Shown here: piece after piece, positions 22,874-31,846 of the stretch | Layout of the letters: each line of letters begins with the position of its first letter | How positions within the stretch are numbered: the first letter of the stretch is position 1 | NCBI GenBank assembly: GCA_944392945.1 | Contig: CALXYJ010000012.1 | Coordinates: 1-38,229 of the forward strand | Reading direction: 5' to 3' | DNA: 38,229 bases | Origin: an uncultured Clostridia bacterium | Lineage (GTDB): Bacteria > Bacillota > Clostridia > TANB77 > CAG-508 | Position numbers and translations under genes: made by a program | Notes under the pieces: generated by a model | What the model was told of the DNA's origin: nothing | The model's input: only the letters and a program-made list of their open reading frames with translations | The model's database searches: none

Positions 22874-24382
22874 ATGAACCTTAAAAATATATTAGTAGGA
22901 ATAGAGGGAATAAAAGCTAAAGGAGATATAGATATAGAGATAAATTCTGTAAAAAATGATTCTAGAAAAGTTGAAAATGGTGATTTATTTATTTCAATAA
23001 AAGGTTATGAATCAGATGGAGCAGACTATATAGAAGAGGCAGTAGAAAAAGGAGCAAAAGTAGTATTAGTAGAAGAGGGAACAGATTTAAAACAGATAAA
23101 AATAAAAGATGAAACTACATTATTAGTAGTTCCAGATGCAAGAAAAGCTATGGCACAAATAGCTTGTAATTACTATGGCAATCCATCTAGAAAATTTCAA
23201 TTAATTGGTGTAACAGGTACAAAAGGAAAAACGACAACAACATATATGATAAAATCAATACTAGAGAAGAAAGGATTAAAGGTAGGATTAATAGGAACAA
23301 TCCATAATTATATAGGATCAGAAGATTTAGGAGATAGTGAAAGAACTACACCAGAGAGCTTGGAATTACAAGAATTATTTGCAAAAATGGCAGAAGCTAA
23401 ATGTGATGTGGTTGTAATGGAAGTTTCTTCACAAAGCTTAAAATTAAATAGGGTATATGGTTCAGATTTTAATATAGGAATATTTACAAATTTATCAGAA
23501 GAACATATTAGTGAAAAAGAACATTCTAATATGCAAGAATATTTTGAGACTAAATGTAAATTATTTACCATGTGTAAAAAAGCATATATTAATGCAGATG
23601 ATATTTATTCAATAAAACTTCCAAAATTAGTTCCAGGACCAGAATATACAACATATGGAATAGATAATCATTCTAATATTTTAGCAAAAGATATTACAAT
23701 AACTAATTCATATGTAGACTTTAGAGTGAAAATAGGAGATAGAAATGAAAGAGTAAAGGCATGTATTCCAGGAAGATTTACTGTATATAACTCACTTGCA
23801 GCAATTGCAATAGCTCTACAATTTGGTTGTAATATAGATATGATTAGAGAGGGATTATTAGAAGTTAGAGTGCCTGGAAGATCAGAAATGATAGATAATA
23901 AATTAGAACTTCCAATAATGATTGATTATGCACATTCACCAGAAAGTTTGGAAAGCATTTTGAATGCTGTAAAATCATATACTAGAGGTAGAGTAATATG
24001 TGTATTTGGTTGTGGAGGAGATAGAGATAAAAATAAAAGACCTTTAATGGGAGAAATAGCTGGAAGAATAAGTGATTTTACAATTATAACATCAGATAAT
24101 CCAAGAACTGAAGATCCAATGGAAATTATTAAAGAAATAGAAGAAGGAATACAAAAAACAAAAGCAAATTACAAGGTAATAGAAGATAGAAAAGAAGCTA
24201 TAAAAAAAGCAATAGAAATGGCTAATAAATTAGACATTGTGGTAATTGCAGGTAAAGGGCATGAAATGTATCAAGAAATAAATGGAGTAAAAAAGGAATT
24301 TAATGAAAAAGAATTAGTAATTGAAATTACAGATGAACTAAAGAAAAAACAAGATGAAAAAACTACGAAGAAGAAAAAGTAA
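22874..24382 (+). CDS. murE: UDP-MurNAc-tripeptide synthetase MurE
   Basis: 502 residues. Adds the third amino acid of the peptidoglycan stem. ATP-binding TGTKGKTTTTYM at about residues 112-123, the Mur ligase DYAHSPESL segment, and DNPRTEDP near 407. The DNPR motif is the signature of meso-diaminopimelate-adding enzymes (Lys-adding ones differ), so the wall is predicted to be meso-DAP type. Start set at the ATG at 22874 behind GGAGG. It lies 55 nt after the PBP stop codon and, while the element is present, downstream of the recombinase gene. Confidence 0.96.
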   Translation: MNLKNILVGIEGIKAKGDIDIEINSVKNDSRKVENGDLFISIKGYESDGADYIEEAVEKGAKVVLVEEGTDLKQIKIKDETTLLVVPDARKAMAQIACNYYGNPSRKFQLIGVTGTKGKTTTTYMIKSILEKKGLKVGLIGTIHNYIGSEDLGDSERTTPESLELQELFAKMAEAKCDVVVMEVSSQSLKLNRVYGSDFNIGIFTNLSEEHISEKEHSNMQEYFETKCKLFTMCKKAYINADDIYSIKLPKLVPGPEYTTYGIDNHSNILAKDITITNSYVDFRVKIGDRNERVKACIPGRFTVYNSLAAIAIALQFGCNIDMIREGLLEVRVPGRSEMIDNKLELPIMIDYAHSPESLESILNAVKSYTRGRVICVFGCGGDRDKNKRPLMGEIAGRISDFTIITSDNPRTEDPMEIIKEIEEGIQKTKANYKVIEDRKEAIKKAIEMANKLDIVVIAGKGHEMYQEINGVKKEFNEKELVIEITDELKKKQDEKTTKKKK

Positions 24383-24396
24383 GGGTGAGAAATTAA

Positions 24397-25377
24397 ATGA
24401 ATTTTCAAATAAAAATATTATTAGCATCTTTTGGTGTTGCATTAGTACTGGGATTAATTGTTTTACCCATACTAAGAAAATTAAAAGTAAGTCAACAAGA
24501 AAGAGCAGAAGGACCAAAGTCACATCTAGCTAAAAAGGGAACTCCTACAATGGGAGGTATTACATCGATTATTTCTATAGTTATATTAAGTATAGGTGTA
24601 ATGATAGTTTTTTATTTAACTGATCAAAAAGAGTTAATAAAAAGAATAGTTCCTCTATTATTTGCTACTGTTGGGTTTGGAATGGTTGGATTTATAGATG
24701 ATTTTAAGAAAATGGTTTTAAAGAATACCGATGGATTAAAACCTACCTATAAAATGATTGGTTTATTAATTATATCAGTATGTTTTGTATTATATTTATT
24801 AAATGTTTTAGATTTTGGAACAGAGACATATATTCCAATAATAAAAACTTTTGTAGAGATACCAATTTGGATTTATATACCATTTGCAATAATAGTAATG
24901 CTTGCAACTACAAACGCTGTAAATTTAACAGATGGTATAGATGGATTAGCAACAAGTGTAACAACTATAATTGTGGCATGTTTAACTGTAATAGGAGTAA
25001 TATTTGATACAAAAGAAATTATAGTTTTTGGTAGTATTGTTTGCGGATGTAATTTAGCATTTTTATTATTTAATTTACATCCAGCTAAAATGTTTATGGG
25101 GGATACAGGATCATTAATGTTAGGTGGTGTAATTGCAGGTATGGCGCTTGTTTTAAAAATGCCATTGTTATTAATAATAATAGCACTAATACCAGTAATA
25201 GAGACACTTTCTGTAATGATTCAAGTTACATATTATAAAAAAACAGGCAAAAGAATTTTCAAAATGACACCAATACATCATCATTTTGAATTGTCTGGAT
25301 GGAGTGAAAATAAAATTGTAACAATATTTAGTTTAATTACATTAATACTTTGTGTAATAGGACTAAATGTTATCTAA
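24397..25377 (+). CDS. mraY: Phospho-MurNAc-pentapeptide translocase MraY
   Basis: 326 residues, about ten membrane segments. Makes lipid I from UDP-MurNAc-pentapeptide and undecaprenyl phosphate. Conserved FIDDFKK (catalytic Asp pair), NAVNLTDGIDGLA, FMGDTGSLMLGG and the HHHFELSGW loop are present. Starts 14 nt after murE. murF, normally between them, is absent here. Confidence 0.97.
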   Translation: MNFQIKILLASFGVALVLGLIVLPILRKLKVSQQERAEGPKSHLAKKGTPTMGGITSIISIVILSIGVMIVFYLTDQKELIKRIVPLLFATVGFGMVGFIDDFKKMVLKNTDGLKPTYKMIGLLIISVCFVLYLLNVLDFGTETYIPIIKTFVEIPIWIYIPFAIIVMLATTNAVNLTDGIDGLATSVTTIIVACLTVIGVIFDTKEIIVFGSIVCGCNLAFLLFNLHPAKMFMGDTGSLMLGGVIAGMALVLKMPLLLIIIALIPVIETLSVMIQVTYYKKTGKRIFKMTPIHHHFELSGWSENKIVTIFSLITLILCVIGLNVI

Positions 25378-25389
25378 AAGGAGATAAGA

Positions 25390-26547
25390 ATGTCTAAAAA
25401 GAATAAAGTAAGGAAATTTTCTAAATTCGCAAATAATCAGATGGATTTTATTTTATTAATAACTGTTATATTATTATTATCTCTTGGATTAATAATGGTT
25501 CTTTCTGCAAGTTCACCTACAGCACTTGCAGAAACAGGTGATGATAGCTATGCATACTTTAGTAAACAAGCAACTTTTGCGGTGGTTGGAATTATCGCAA
25601 TGTTATTTATATCTAAAATTGACTATAGATTTTGGAAAAAATTCTATAAAATAGCATATATTGTTTCTATAATTTTGTTACTCATGGTTTTAATACCTGG
25701 TATAGGTGTTTCATCAGGAGGAGCTAGAAGATGGATAAAAATTGGAGTTCAATTCCAACCATCAGAACTTGCGAAGATTGCTTTAATAATATTTTATGCT
25801 AGTTATTTAACAGATCATAAGGACGAATTAAAGACATTTAAGAAAGGTTTTATAAAACCATTATTATATTTAGTTCCAGTAGTTTTAATATTAATATTAA
25901 TTCAGGATCACTTAAGTGCAACTATTATAATAGTTTTAGTTGTTGGTATAATGATGCTTATGGCGGGTGTAAGACCATTATATTTTGGAACAGTTGGAAC
26001 CGGAGTTGCTGTATTGGGAGCAGCAGGTTTATATGCTATGGCAAAATTTACTAGTAAAGGAGCATTTAGATTAGCCAGGATAACATCTTTTTTAAATCCA
26101 TGGGCTGATAAGCAAGGAGATGGATGGCAAGTAATTCAAAGTTTATATGCAATAGGATCAGGAGGACTATTTGGAGTTGGATTAGGTCAAAGTAAACAAA
26201 AATATTTATACATTTCAGAACCACATACTGATTTCATATTTGCAGTTCTAGCAGAAGAATTAGGTTTTGTTGGATGTGCAATTGTAATTGCATTATTTGG
26301 AATATTTATTTGGAGAGGAGTACTAGCAGCAATGAAGGCTCCAGATATGTTTGGAAGTTTGGTTGCAATAGGTATTACATCATTAATAGGTTTGCAAGCA
26401 ATAATCAATATAGCAGTTGTAACATCATCAATGCCGGTAACTGGAATGCCATTGCCATTTTTTAGCTATGGAGTAACATCTTTGTTAATTTTGCTATGTT
26501 CTGTTGGAATATTGCTTAATATATCAAGAGCAGGCTCAAAAATTTAA
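25390..26547 (+). CDS. ftsW: SEDS-family peptidoglycan polymerase FtsW/SpoVE
   Basis: 385 residues, about ten membrane segments. SEDS proteins polymerise lipid II with a partner class B PBP. The signature RWIKIGVQFQPSELAK and the TDFIFAVLAEELGF segment are present, and the end matches GMPLPFFSYGVTSLL. Position between mraY and murG fits FtsW or SpoVE; the pairing with a SpoVD-type PBP leans to SpoVE, but sequence alone does not decide. AAAGGAG precedes the ATG. murD, often between mraY and ftsW, is missing. Confidence 0.95.
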   Translation: MSKKNKVRKFSKFANNQMDFILLITVILLLSLGLIMVLSASSPTALAETGDDSYAYFSKQATFAVVGIIAMLFISKIDYRFWKKFYKIAYIVSIILLLMVLIPGIGVSSGGARRWIKIGVQFQPSELAKIALIIFYASYLTDHKDELKTFKKGFIKPLLYLVPVVLILILIQDHLSATIIIVLVVGIMMLMAGVRPLYFGTVGTGVAVLGAAGLYAMAKFTSKGAFRLARITSFLNPWADKQGDGWQVIQSLYAIGSGGLFGVGLGQSKQKYLYISEPHTDFIFAVLAEELGFVGCAIVIALFGIFIWRGVLAAMKAPDMFGSLVAIGITSLIGLQAIINIAVVTSSMPVTGMPLPFFSYGVTSLLILLCSVGILLNISRAGSKI

Positions 26548-26575
26548 GTAGTTATAAATAGGAAGGAAAATACAT

Positions 26576-27694
26576 ATGAAAGTAATAATTGCAGCATCAC
26601 AATCAGGTGGACATATAAATCCAGGAATAGCAATAGCAAATAAAATAAAAAAGGAGAATAGTGATGCAGAAATAATATTTATTGGTACTAAAAGAGGTTT
26701 AGAGAATGATTTAGTACCAAGGGCAGGTTACAAATTAAAAACGATAGAAGCATATGGAATTGTAAGAAAATTTACCATTGATAATATAAAGAAAATGTTT
26801 AAAACATTAAAAGGATATGGAGAGGCAAAGAAAATTTTAAAACAGGAAAGGCCTGATATAGTTATTGGAACTGGAGGATTTATATGTGGACCTGTTCTTC
26901 TTGCAGCATCTAAGCAAAAAATTCCTACATTATTACATGAAAGTAATGCATTCCCTGGAATTACAGTAAAATTACTTGCAAAAAAAGTAGACACAATATT
27001 AATATCTTTTGAAGATGCAAGAAAAAGAATTCATAATGCTAAAAATATAGTATTAACAGGAACTCCTACAAAATTTAAAGATATTAAATTTTCTGAAAAC
27101 GAAAAAGAAGAATTTTTAAAAGAAAATAACTTAATGCAAAATAAAACTTTAATATTAGTTTTTGGTGGCAGTCAAGGTGCTAGACCAATTAATAATGCTA
27201 TAGAAGAAATTATAGAAAATAATTTAAATAAAAATTATCAAATATTATGGTCAGTAGGACAAAGTCAATATGATATAATTAAACAAAATTTGGAAAAGAA
27301 AAATATAAATATTGACAATATTACTAATGTTAAGGTGGTACCATATATATATGATATGCAAAAAGCAATGCTTACAGCAGATTTAATAGTATGTAGAAGT
27401 GGTGCGATGACTATTACAGAAGTATCAATTTGTGGTAAACCAGCAATATTTGTACCATTATCATTTGCGGCAGAAAATCATCAAGAGTTTAATGCTAAAG
27501 TTTTAGCAAATGAAGGAGCTGCAAAAATAATACATGATAATGAAATAAATGGTAACTCTTTAAATAATATGATAGAAGAAATGATAAAAGATAAAGAAAA
27601 ATTAAAACAAATGGGTAATAATGCAAAGAAAATAGTAATGGAAAATGTTGAAGATAAAATATATGAGGAAATAAAAAAATTATTAAACAAATGA
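26576..27694 (+). CDS. murG: Lipid II synthase MurG
   Basis: 372 residues. GT28 enzyme adding GlcNAc to lipid I. N-terminal SGGHINPGIAIA, HESNAFPGITVKLLA, the donor-site GGSQGARPIN and RSGAMTITE are present. AGGAAGG lies ahead of the ATG. A 54-codon gene starts 16 nt after it, so the unknown genes that follow are probably part of the same transcript. Confidence 0.97.
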   Translation: MKVIIAASQSGGHINPGIAIANKIKKENSDAEIIFIGTKRGLENDLVPRAGYKLKTIEAYGIVRKFTIDNIKKMFKTLKGYGEAKKILKQERPDIVIGTGGFICGPVLLAASKQKIPTLLHESNAFPGITVKLLAKKVDTILISFEDARKRIHNAKNIVLTGTPTKFKDIKFSENEKEEFLKENNLMQNKTLILVFGGSQGARPINNAIEEIIENNLNKNYQILWSVGQSQYDIIKQNLEKKNINIDNITNVKVVPYIYDMQKAMLTADLIVCRSGAMTITEVSICGKPAIFVPLSFAAENHQEFNAKVLANEGAAKIIHDNEINGNSLNNMIEEMIKDKEKLKQMGNNAKKIVMENVEDKIYEEIKKLLNK

Positions 27695-27710
27695 TAAGGG
27701 GGAGTGCCAT

Positions 27711-27875
27711 ATGGAAGGAATTTATGTAGGAGGAAAATTACAAGAAATATCTTCTGTAAATACTAATGTTATAAGAAAAGAGATTAATCAATTATCTACA
27801 AAAGAATCCGAAATACAAGGAAAGATTGACAATCATATAACAATTTTTTTGGATTGTATTAGGAGGAGAATATAA
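27711..27875 (+). CDS. Small hypothetical protein downstream of murG
   Basis: 54 residues, not recognised. AAGGGGGAG ahead of the ATG is among the strongest ribosome sites here. It opens with MEGIYVGGKL and continues as a predicted amphipathic helix or coiled coil ending in RRR. Its stop codon overlaps the next start (TAATG), indicating translational coupling with the following gene. Confidence 0.7.
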   Translation: MEGIYVGGKLQEISSVNTNVIRKEINQLSTKESEIQGKIDNHITIFLDCIRRRI

Positions 27876-28276
27876 TGGATAAAAAAAATTCAATTGTAAG
27901 AAAAGTTATAAAAGGTGAAAACAGTATAGGAAAGTTCACACTAAAGGGTTTTGAAAAGAATGGAAAATTTATAGGTAATACGATTGAGAGTATTACAACT
28001 AGTAGCCAATTAAAGAAAATTGCTGGGATAGGTGTAACTTTAGGTTCTTTACATTTCTTCGGATCAACTCATCTTAAAGCAAATTTATTTAAAAAATTAG
28101 TAATTGATCAATGTATATTTAATAAGCAAAGTTCAGCAATAAGTGCTGTTAAAGAATCTGCTCAAAAAACAAATGATACACTAGAAAAGGCTATTACAGA
28201 ACCTGCTCTAGAAGTAGTAGGAAATGATATAAATAAAACTGAGGATAAAATTTTTAATAAGGGTGGAGAGAGATAA
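27875..28276 (+). CDS. Hypothetical protein with a central hydrophobic stretch
   Basis: 133 residues, not recognised. Basic N-terminus, a moderately hydrophobic segment around residues 49-64 (KIAGIGVTLGSLHFFG) that may be membrane-associated, and a helical polar C-terminus. AGGAGGAG precedes the ATG. Its stop overlaps the next start by one base (TAATG), so the three genes 27711-29052 form a tightly coupled set that probably acts together. Confidence 0.7.
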   Translation: MDKKNSIVRKVIKGENSIGKFTLKGFEKNGKFIGNTIESITTSSQLKKIAGIGVTLGSLHFFGSTHLKANLFKKLVIDQCIFNKQSSAISAVKESAQKTNDTLEKAITEPALEVVGNDINKTEDKIFNKGGER

Positions 28277-29052
28277 TGCTAAATATAACAAAAGAAGATT
28301 TTAAAAAAGATTTAGAGGAACTTGTTGAGATTGAAAATCAAAAGCAAATAAATTTAGCAATTTTATTTGAACATTCATTGGCAAATAGTAAGGAAATAAG
28401 ATTAACTGAATTTAAAGATAGACTTTATATACAAGCAAATTATTATAATTCATTAGAAAAATATCAAATGGAAATAGAAAATTTAGTAAAACAATATAAA
28501 AAGCAATTGGATAAATTATTTGACGTATGTAATACTAGATATGTTAATATACAAAGAGAATTAGCTTCAGCCTTGCAATCAGAAATTATTGTAGTAACAA
28601 ATATTAGTATTAATAGACAGAATTTAGAAAAAGCAATCGAAGAAAATGATACCGAAAAAATCCATTATTATACAAATAAAATTAATGCATCCATCCAGAA
28701 AAAATTAAATTATGAAACTATTATAATAGAATGTAATGAAAGATTAGAATTTTGCATAAAGCAAATTGGTGATTTCTCAGAAAAAATAAAAATAACAGAA
28801 GAAATAAAAATGGTTGAGAAAAAAGAAAATAAATTTATCAAGTTTTTAAATAACTTAATAAAAAATCTACATAGAAAGAAAAATTTTAAAAATTATGTTT
28901 TAAATCCATCAAAAACGCATATAGGATTGTTAACAAATGAGGTTGATAAATCTATAGAAAATTTATATAATCAAATTTTTGAATTTGCAGTACAAATGCA
29001 AGATAATAAAAATAAGATAAATATGGCTTTTGATGCTATGATGCAAACTTAA
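28276..29052 (+). CDS. Hypothetical coiled-coil protein
   Basis: 258 residues, almost entirely predicted helix and coiled coil, with a Lys-rich central hinge (about 178-205). No enzymatic motif seen. Preceded by GGTGGAGAG and coupled to the previous gene. Its style resembles the 411-residue coiled-coil protein at 36567-37802, but I see no direct sequence match. A terminator follows. Confidence 0.7.
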   Translation: MLNITKEDFKKDLEELVEIENQKQINLAILFEHSLANSKEIRLTEFKDRLYIQANYYNSLEKYQMEIENLVKQYKKQLDKLFDVCNTRYVNIQRELASALQSEIIVVTNISINRQNLEKAIEENDTEKIHYYTNKINASIQKKLNYETIIIECNERLEFCIKQIGDFSEKIKITEEIKMVEKKENKFIKFLNNLIKNLHRKKNFKNYVLNPSKTHIGLLTNEVDKSIENLYNQIFEFAVQMQDNKNKINMAFDAMMQT

Positions 29053-29070
29053 TATAGAAATTTTATGGAG

Positions 29071-29113
29071 AAACTGTGGAATAAGAATAATATAAATTCT
29101 AACCACAGTTTTT
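29071..29113 (+). terminator. Terminator ending the dcw-linked operon
   Basis: AAACTGTGG pairs with CCACAGTTT, with a T-rich tail. The same stem sequence is used by the terminator after topA (31727). Confidence 0.75.
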
Positions 29114-29154
29114 ATTAATATAATTATTGTAAGTAAAAATTGATAAAATAAAAT

Positions 29155-29245
29155 ATCGACAAATCTATTAGAAAAATAATTAAATAAGATATTTTAAAAT
29201 CTAAATCGACAAAAATAAAAAACTATTAAAAAACGAATTGTCGAA
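29155..29245 (+). promoter_or_regulatory. Three Spo0A-box-like sequences
   Basis: Compared with the known Spo0A box TTTGTCRAA, three sites match 8 of 9: 29155-29163 and 29205-29213 (both minus, TTTGTCGAT) and 29237-29245 (plus, ATTGTCGAA). They lie 90-180 bp upstream of the DUF6514-like gene in an otherwise empty 280-bp gap. Regulation by Spo0A is inference. Confidence 0.45.
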
Positions 29246-29335
29246 AATCCAAAAAAAGGGTCAATCGATTTATATTGCTTAGTTATATATAAGAGTATAT
29301 AGTAATATTTACAAAATATATAGGAGGAAAAATAA

Positions 29336-29635
29336 ATGAAAACTTTTTTTGGAGGAATGTTTATGAATAAAGAAGAATTAAGAAAGGAAGGAATTTTACA
29401 CCCAATAAAATTGGAATATTATAAAATAAAAGATTTAAAAAGTAAAAATGATATTTTTGGAATAGAAATTGTTAAAACAGAATATATAGATGAAGAAGTG
29501 AAAGTAGAAAAAGCATCAATAGATAAATTAACAAATGATGAAAAAATAGAAAATTCGATATTAGATCTTCTAAAAAGAAATGAAGTAACACCTGTTATAT
29601 TAGAAGATGTAATAGAAGATTTTGTTAAATGCTAA
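29336..29635 (+). CDS. DUF6514-like small protein
   Basis: 99 residues. The pattern YYKIKD...FGIEIVKTEY...SIDKLTND...LLKRNEVTPVILEDVIEDF resembles clostridial DUF6514 proteins as I remember them; function unknown. AGGAGG precedes the ATG at 29336, but a second ATG at 29363 has its own GGAGG, so either a 99- or a 90-residue protein could be made. Spo0A-box-like sites upstream hint at sporulation control. Confidence 0.65.
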   Translation: MKTFFGGMFMNKEELRKEGILHPIKLEYYKIKDLKSKNDIFGIEIVKTEYIDEEVKVEKASIDKLTNDEKIENSILDLLKRNEVTPVILEDVIEDFVKC

Positions 29636-29642
29636 AAAATAC

Positions 29643-29671
29643 TTGAAAAAAATGTATATATGAACTAAAAT
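29643..29671 (+). promoter_or_regulatory. Promoter for topA
   Basis: TTGAAA (29643-29648), 17-bp spacer, TAAAAT (29666-29671). A TACTATAGTA palindrome (29671-29680) overlaps the predicted transcription start. Confidence 0.65.
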
Positions 29672-29732
29672 ACTATAGTATTAAAGATTATAGAAAATAT
29701 AGCTATATTCTATAACTAAAAAGGAGAAAAAG

Positions 29733-31712
29733 ATGGCAGATAAATTAATAATAGTGGAATCACCAGCAAAGGCAAATACTATAAAAAAGTTTTTAGGTGG
29801 AAAAACGAAAGTTGTTGCATCAATGGGACATATTAGAGATTTACCAAAATCAAAGCTAGGGGTTAATATAGAAAATAATTTTGAACCAGAATATATAAAT
29901 ATACGAGGAAAAGGAGATTTAATAAAATCATTAAAAAAAGAAGCTAAATCAGCAAAAAAAGTATATCTTGCTACTGACCCTGATCGTGAAGGAGAAGCAA
30001 TAGCTTGGCATTTAGCACATATATTAGATATTCCAGAAGATAGTAAATCTAGAGTTACATTTAATGAAATTACAAAAACAGCTGTCCAAAAAGCTATGAA
30101 AGAACCAAGAAAAATAGATATTAATCTTGTAAACGCTCAACAAGCAAGACGTGTTTTGGATAGAATTGTAGGATATAAAATAAGCCCTGTCTTGTGGAAA
30201 AAAGTGAGAAAAGGTTTATCAGCAGGAAGAGTTCAATCTGTTGCAGTAAAACTAATTGTAGATAGAGAAAATGAAATAGAGAATTTTACTCCAGAGGAAT
30301 ATTGGAATATTATTGCAAGCCTAAAAGATATAAAAACAAAAAAGACATTTGAAGCGAAGTTAGTATCAAGAAATAATAAGAAATTAGAAATTCATAATCA
30401 AGCAGAAGTTGATGATATTTTAAATAATATTAAAAATGCAAAATTCATTGTAAAAGATGTAAAAAAAGGTGAAAGAAAAAGAAATCCTGCACCACCTTTT
30501 ACAACAAGTACAATGCAACAAGAAGCATCTAGAAAATTAAATTTTAGCTTAAAGAAAACCATGTCTGTTGCCCAAACATTATATGAAGGTGTAAAAATTC
30601 CGGAAAAAGGTACAGTTGGTTTAATTACTTATATGAGAACAGACTCTACTAGAATTTCAGAAGAAGCAAGAAAAGTGGCAAAAGAAGTAATAGAGAATGC
30701 ATATGGTAGTGAATATTACGAAAATAGATATTATAAAACTAAAGCAGATGCACAAGATGCACATGAAGCTATTAGACCAACATATATAGATATAAAACCA
30801 GAAGAAATAAAAGATTCATTAACAAATGATCAATATAAGCTTTACAGATTAATATATAACAGATTTTTAGCAAGTCAGATGAAATCAGCTATTTTTGATA
30901 CTTTATCTGTAACAATTGATGCAAATGAATATAATTTTAAAGCAAATGGACAAACAATAAAGTTTAAGGGATTTATGACATTATATGTAGAAGGAACAGA
31001 TGAAAAAGAAGATGAAATTGGTCAAATACCATTGGTAGAGGTAAATGAAGAACTAGAAAAAGTAAAGATTGATTCAAAGCAAAGTTTTACTGAGCCACCT
31101 CCAAGGTATACAGAAGCAAGTTTGGTAAAGGCTTTGGAAGAAAAAGATATAGGTAGACCGAGTACATATTCTCCAATCATTACAACAATTTTAACAAGAA
31201 GATATGTTGAGAAAGAATCTAAACAATTAGTTCCAACAGAATTAGGAAAAGTAGTAAATAAATTATTAACAGATAATTTTTCAGATATTATTAATGTAAA
31301 GTTTACTGCTCAAATAGAAAACGAATTTGACGAAATTGCTGAAGGAAAAGAAAATTGGAAAAAAATGATTTCAGAATTTTATGGACCATTTGAAAAAGAA
31401 ATAGAGAAAGTAGAAAAAGAATTAGAACATGTAAAGTTAGAAGAAGAAGTATCTGATGTACCATGCGAAAAATGCGGAAGAATGATGGTTATAAAATATG
31501 GAAGATATGGAAAATTTTTAGCATGTCCAGGATATCCTGAATGCAAAAATGTAAAACCATATGTAGAGACAATAGAAGAGCCTTGCCCAAAATGTGGAGG
31601 AAAAGTTCAAATTAGAAAGACTAAAAATAGAAGAACATTTTATATATGTGAAAATAATCCAGAGAAATGTGATTATATATCTTGGACAAAGCCAAAAAAA
31701 GATGGCAAATAA
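29733..31712 (+). CDS. topA: DNA topoisomerase I
   Basis: 659 residues. Relaxes negative supercoils by single-strand passage. Toprim domain at the start (IVESPAKANTIKKFLG, TDPDREGEAIAWHL), active-site Tyr300 in LITYMRTDSTRIS, and two C-terminal zinc ribbons (CEKCGRMM...CPGYPEC and CPKCGGKV...CENNPEKC). Two rather than three or more ribbons is at the short end for bacterial enzymes. AAAAGGAG precedes the ATG. Single-gene unit with its own promoter and terminator. Confidence 0.97.
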   Translation: MADKLIIVESPAKANTIKKFLGGKTKVVASMGHIRDLPKSKLGVNIENNFEPEYINIRGKGDLIKSLKKEAKSAKKVYLATDPDREGEAIAWHLAHILDIPEDSKSRVTFNEITKTAVQKAMKEPRKIDINLVNAQQARRVLDRIVGYKISPVLWKKVRKGLSAGRVQSVAVKLIVDRENEIENFTPEEYWNIIASLKDIKTKKTFEAKLVSRNNKKLEIHNQAEVDDILNNIKNAKFIVKDVKKGERKRNPAPPFTTSTMQQEASRKLNFSLKKTMSVAQTLYEGVKIPEKGTVGLITYMRTDSTRISEEARKVAKEVIENAYGSEYYENRYYKTKADAQDAHEAIRPTYIDIKPEEIKDSLTNDQYKLYRLIYNRFLASQMKSAIFDTLSVTIDANEYNFKANGQTIKFKGFMTLYVEGTDEKEDEIGQIPLVEVNEELEKVKIDSKQSFTEPPPRYTEASLVKALEEKDIGRPSTYSPIITTILTRRYVEKESKQLVPTELGKVVNKLLTDNFSDIINVKFTAQIENEFDEIAEGKENWKKMISEFYGPFEKEIEKVEKELEHVKLEEEVSDVPCEKCGRMMVIKYGRYGKFLACPGYPECKNVKPYVETIEEPCPKCGGKVQIRKTKNRRTFYICENNPEKCDYISWTKPKKDGK

Positions 31713-31726
31713 TATTTATAAATAAA

Positions 31727-31776
31727 AAACTGTGGAAACAAAATTATAGATTTTGACCACAGTTTAATTTTTTTTA
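31727..31776 (+). terminator. Terminator after topA
   Basis: AAACTGTGG (31727-31735) pairs with CCACAGTTT (31757-31765), followed by a run of T. Confidence 0.85.
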
Positions 31777-31783
31777 ATACTAC

Positions 31784-31812
31784 TTGTTAAAAATAGTAAA
31801 GTATTATATAAT
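31784..31812 (+). promoter_or_regulatory. Promoter for the SNF2 helicase-trmFO unit
   Basis: TTGTTA (31784-31789), 17-bp spacer, TATAAT (31807-31812), about 35 bp before the start codon. Confidence 0.65.
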
Positions 31813-31846
31813 AATAAACTGAGAATAAAGGTGGCAGGTGTAATAA

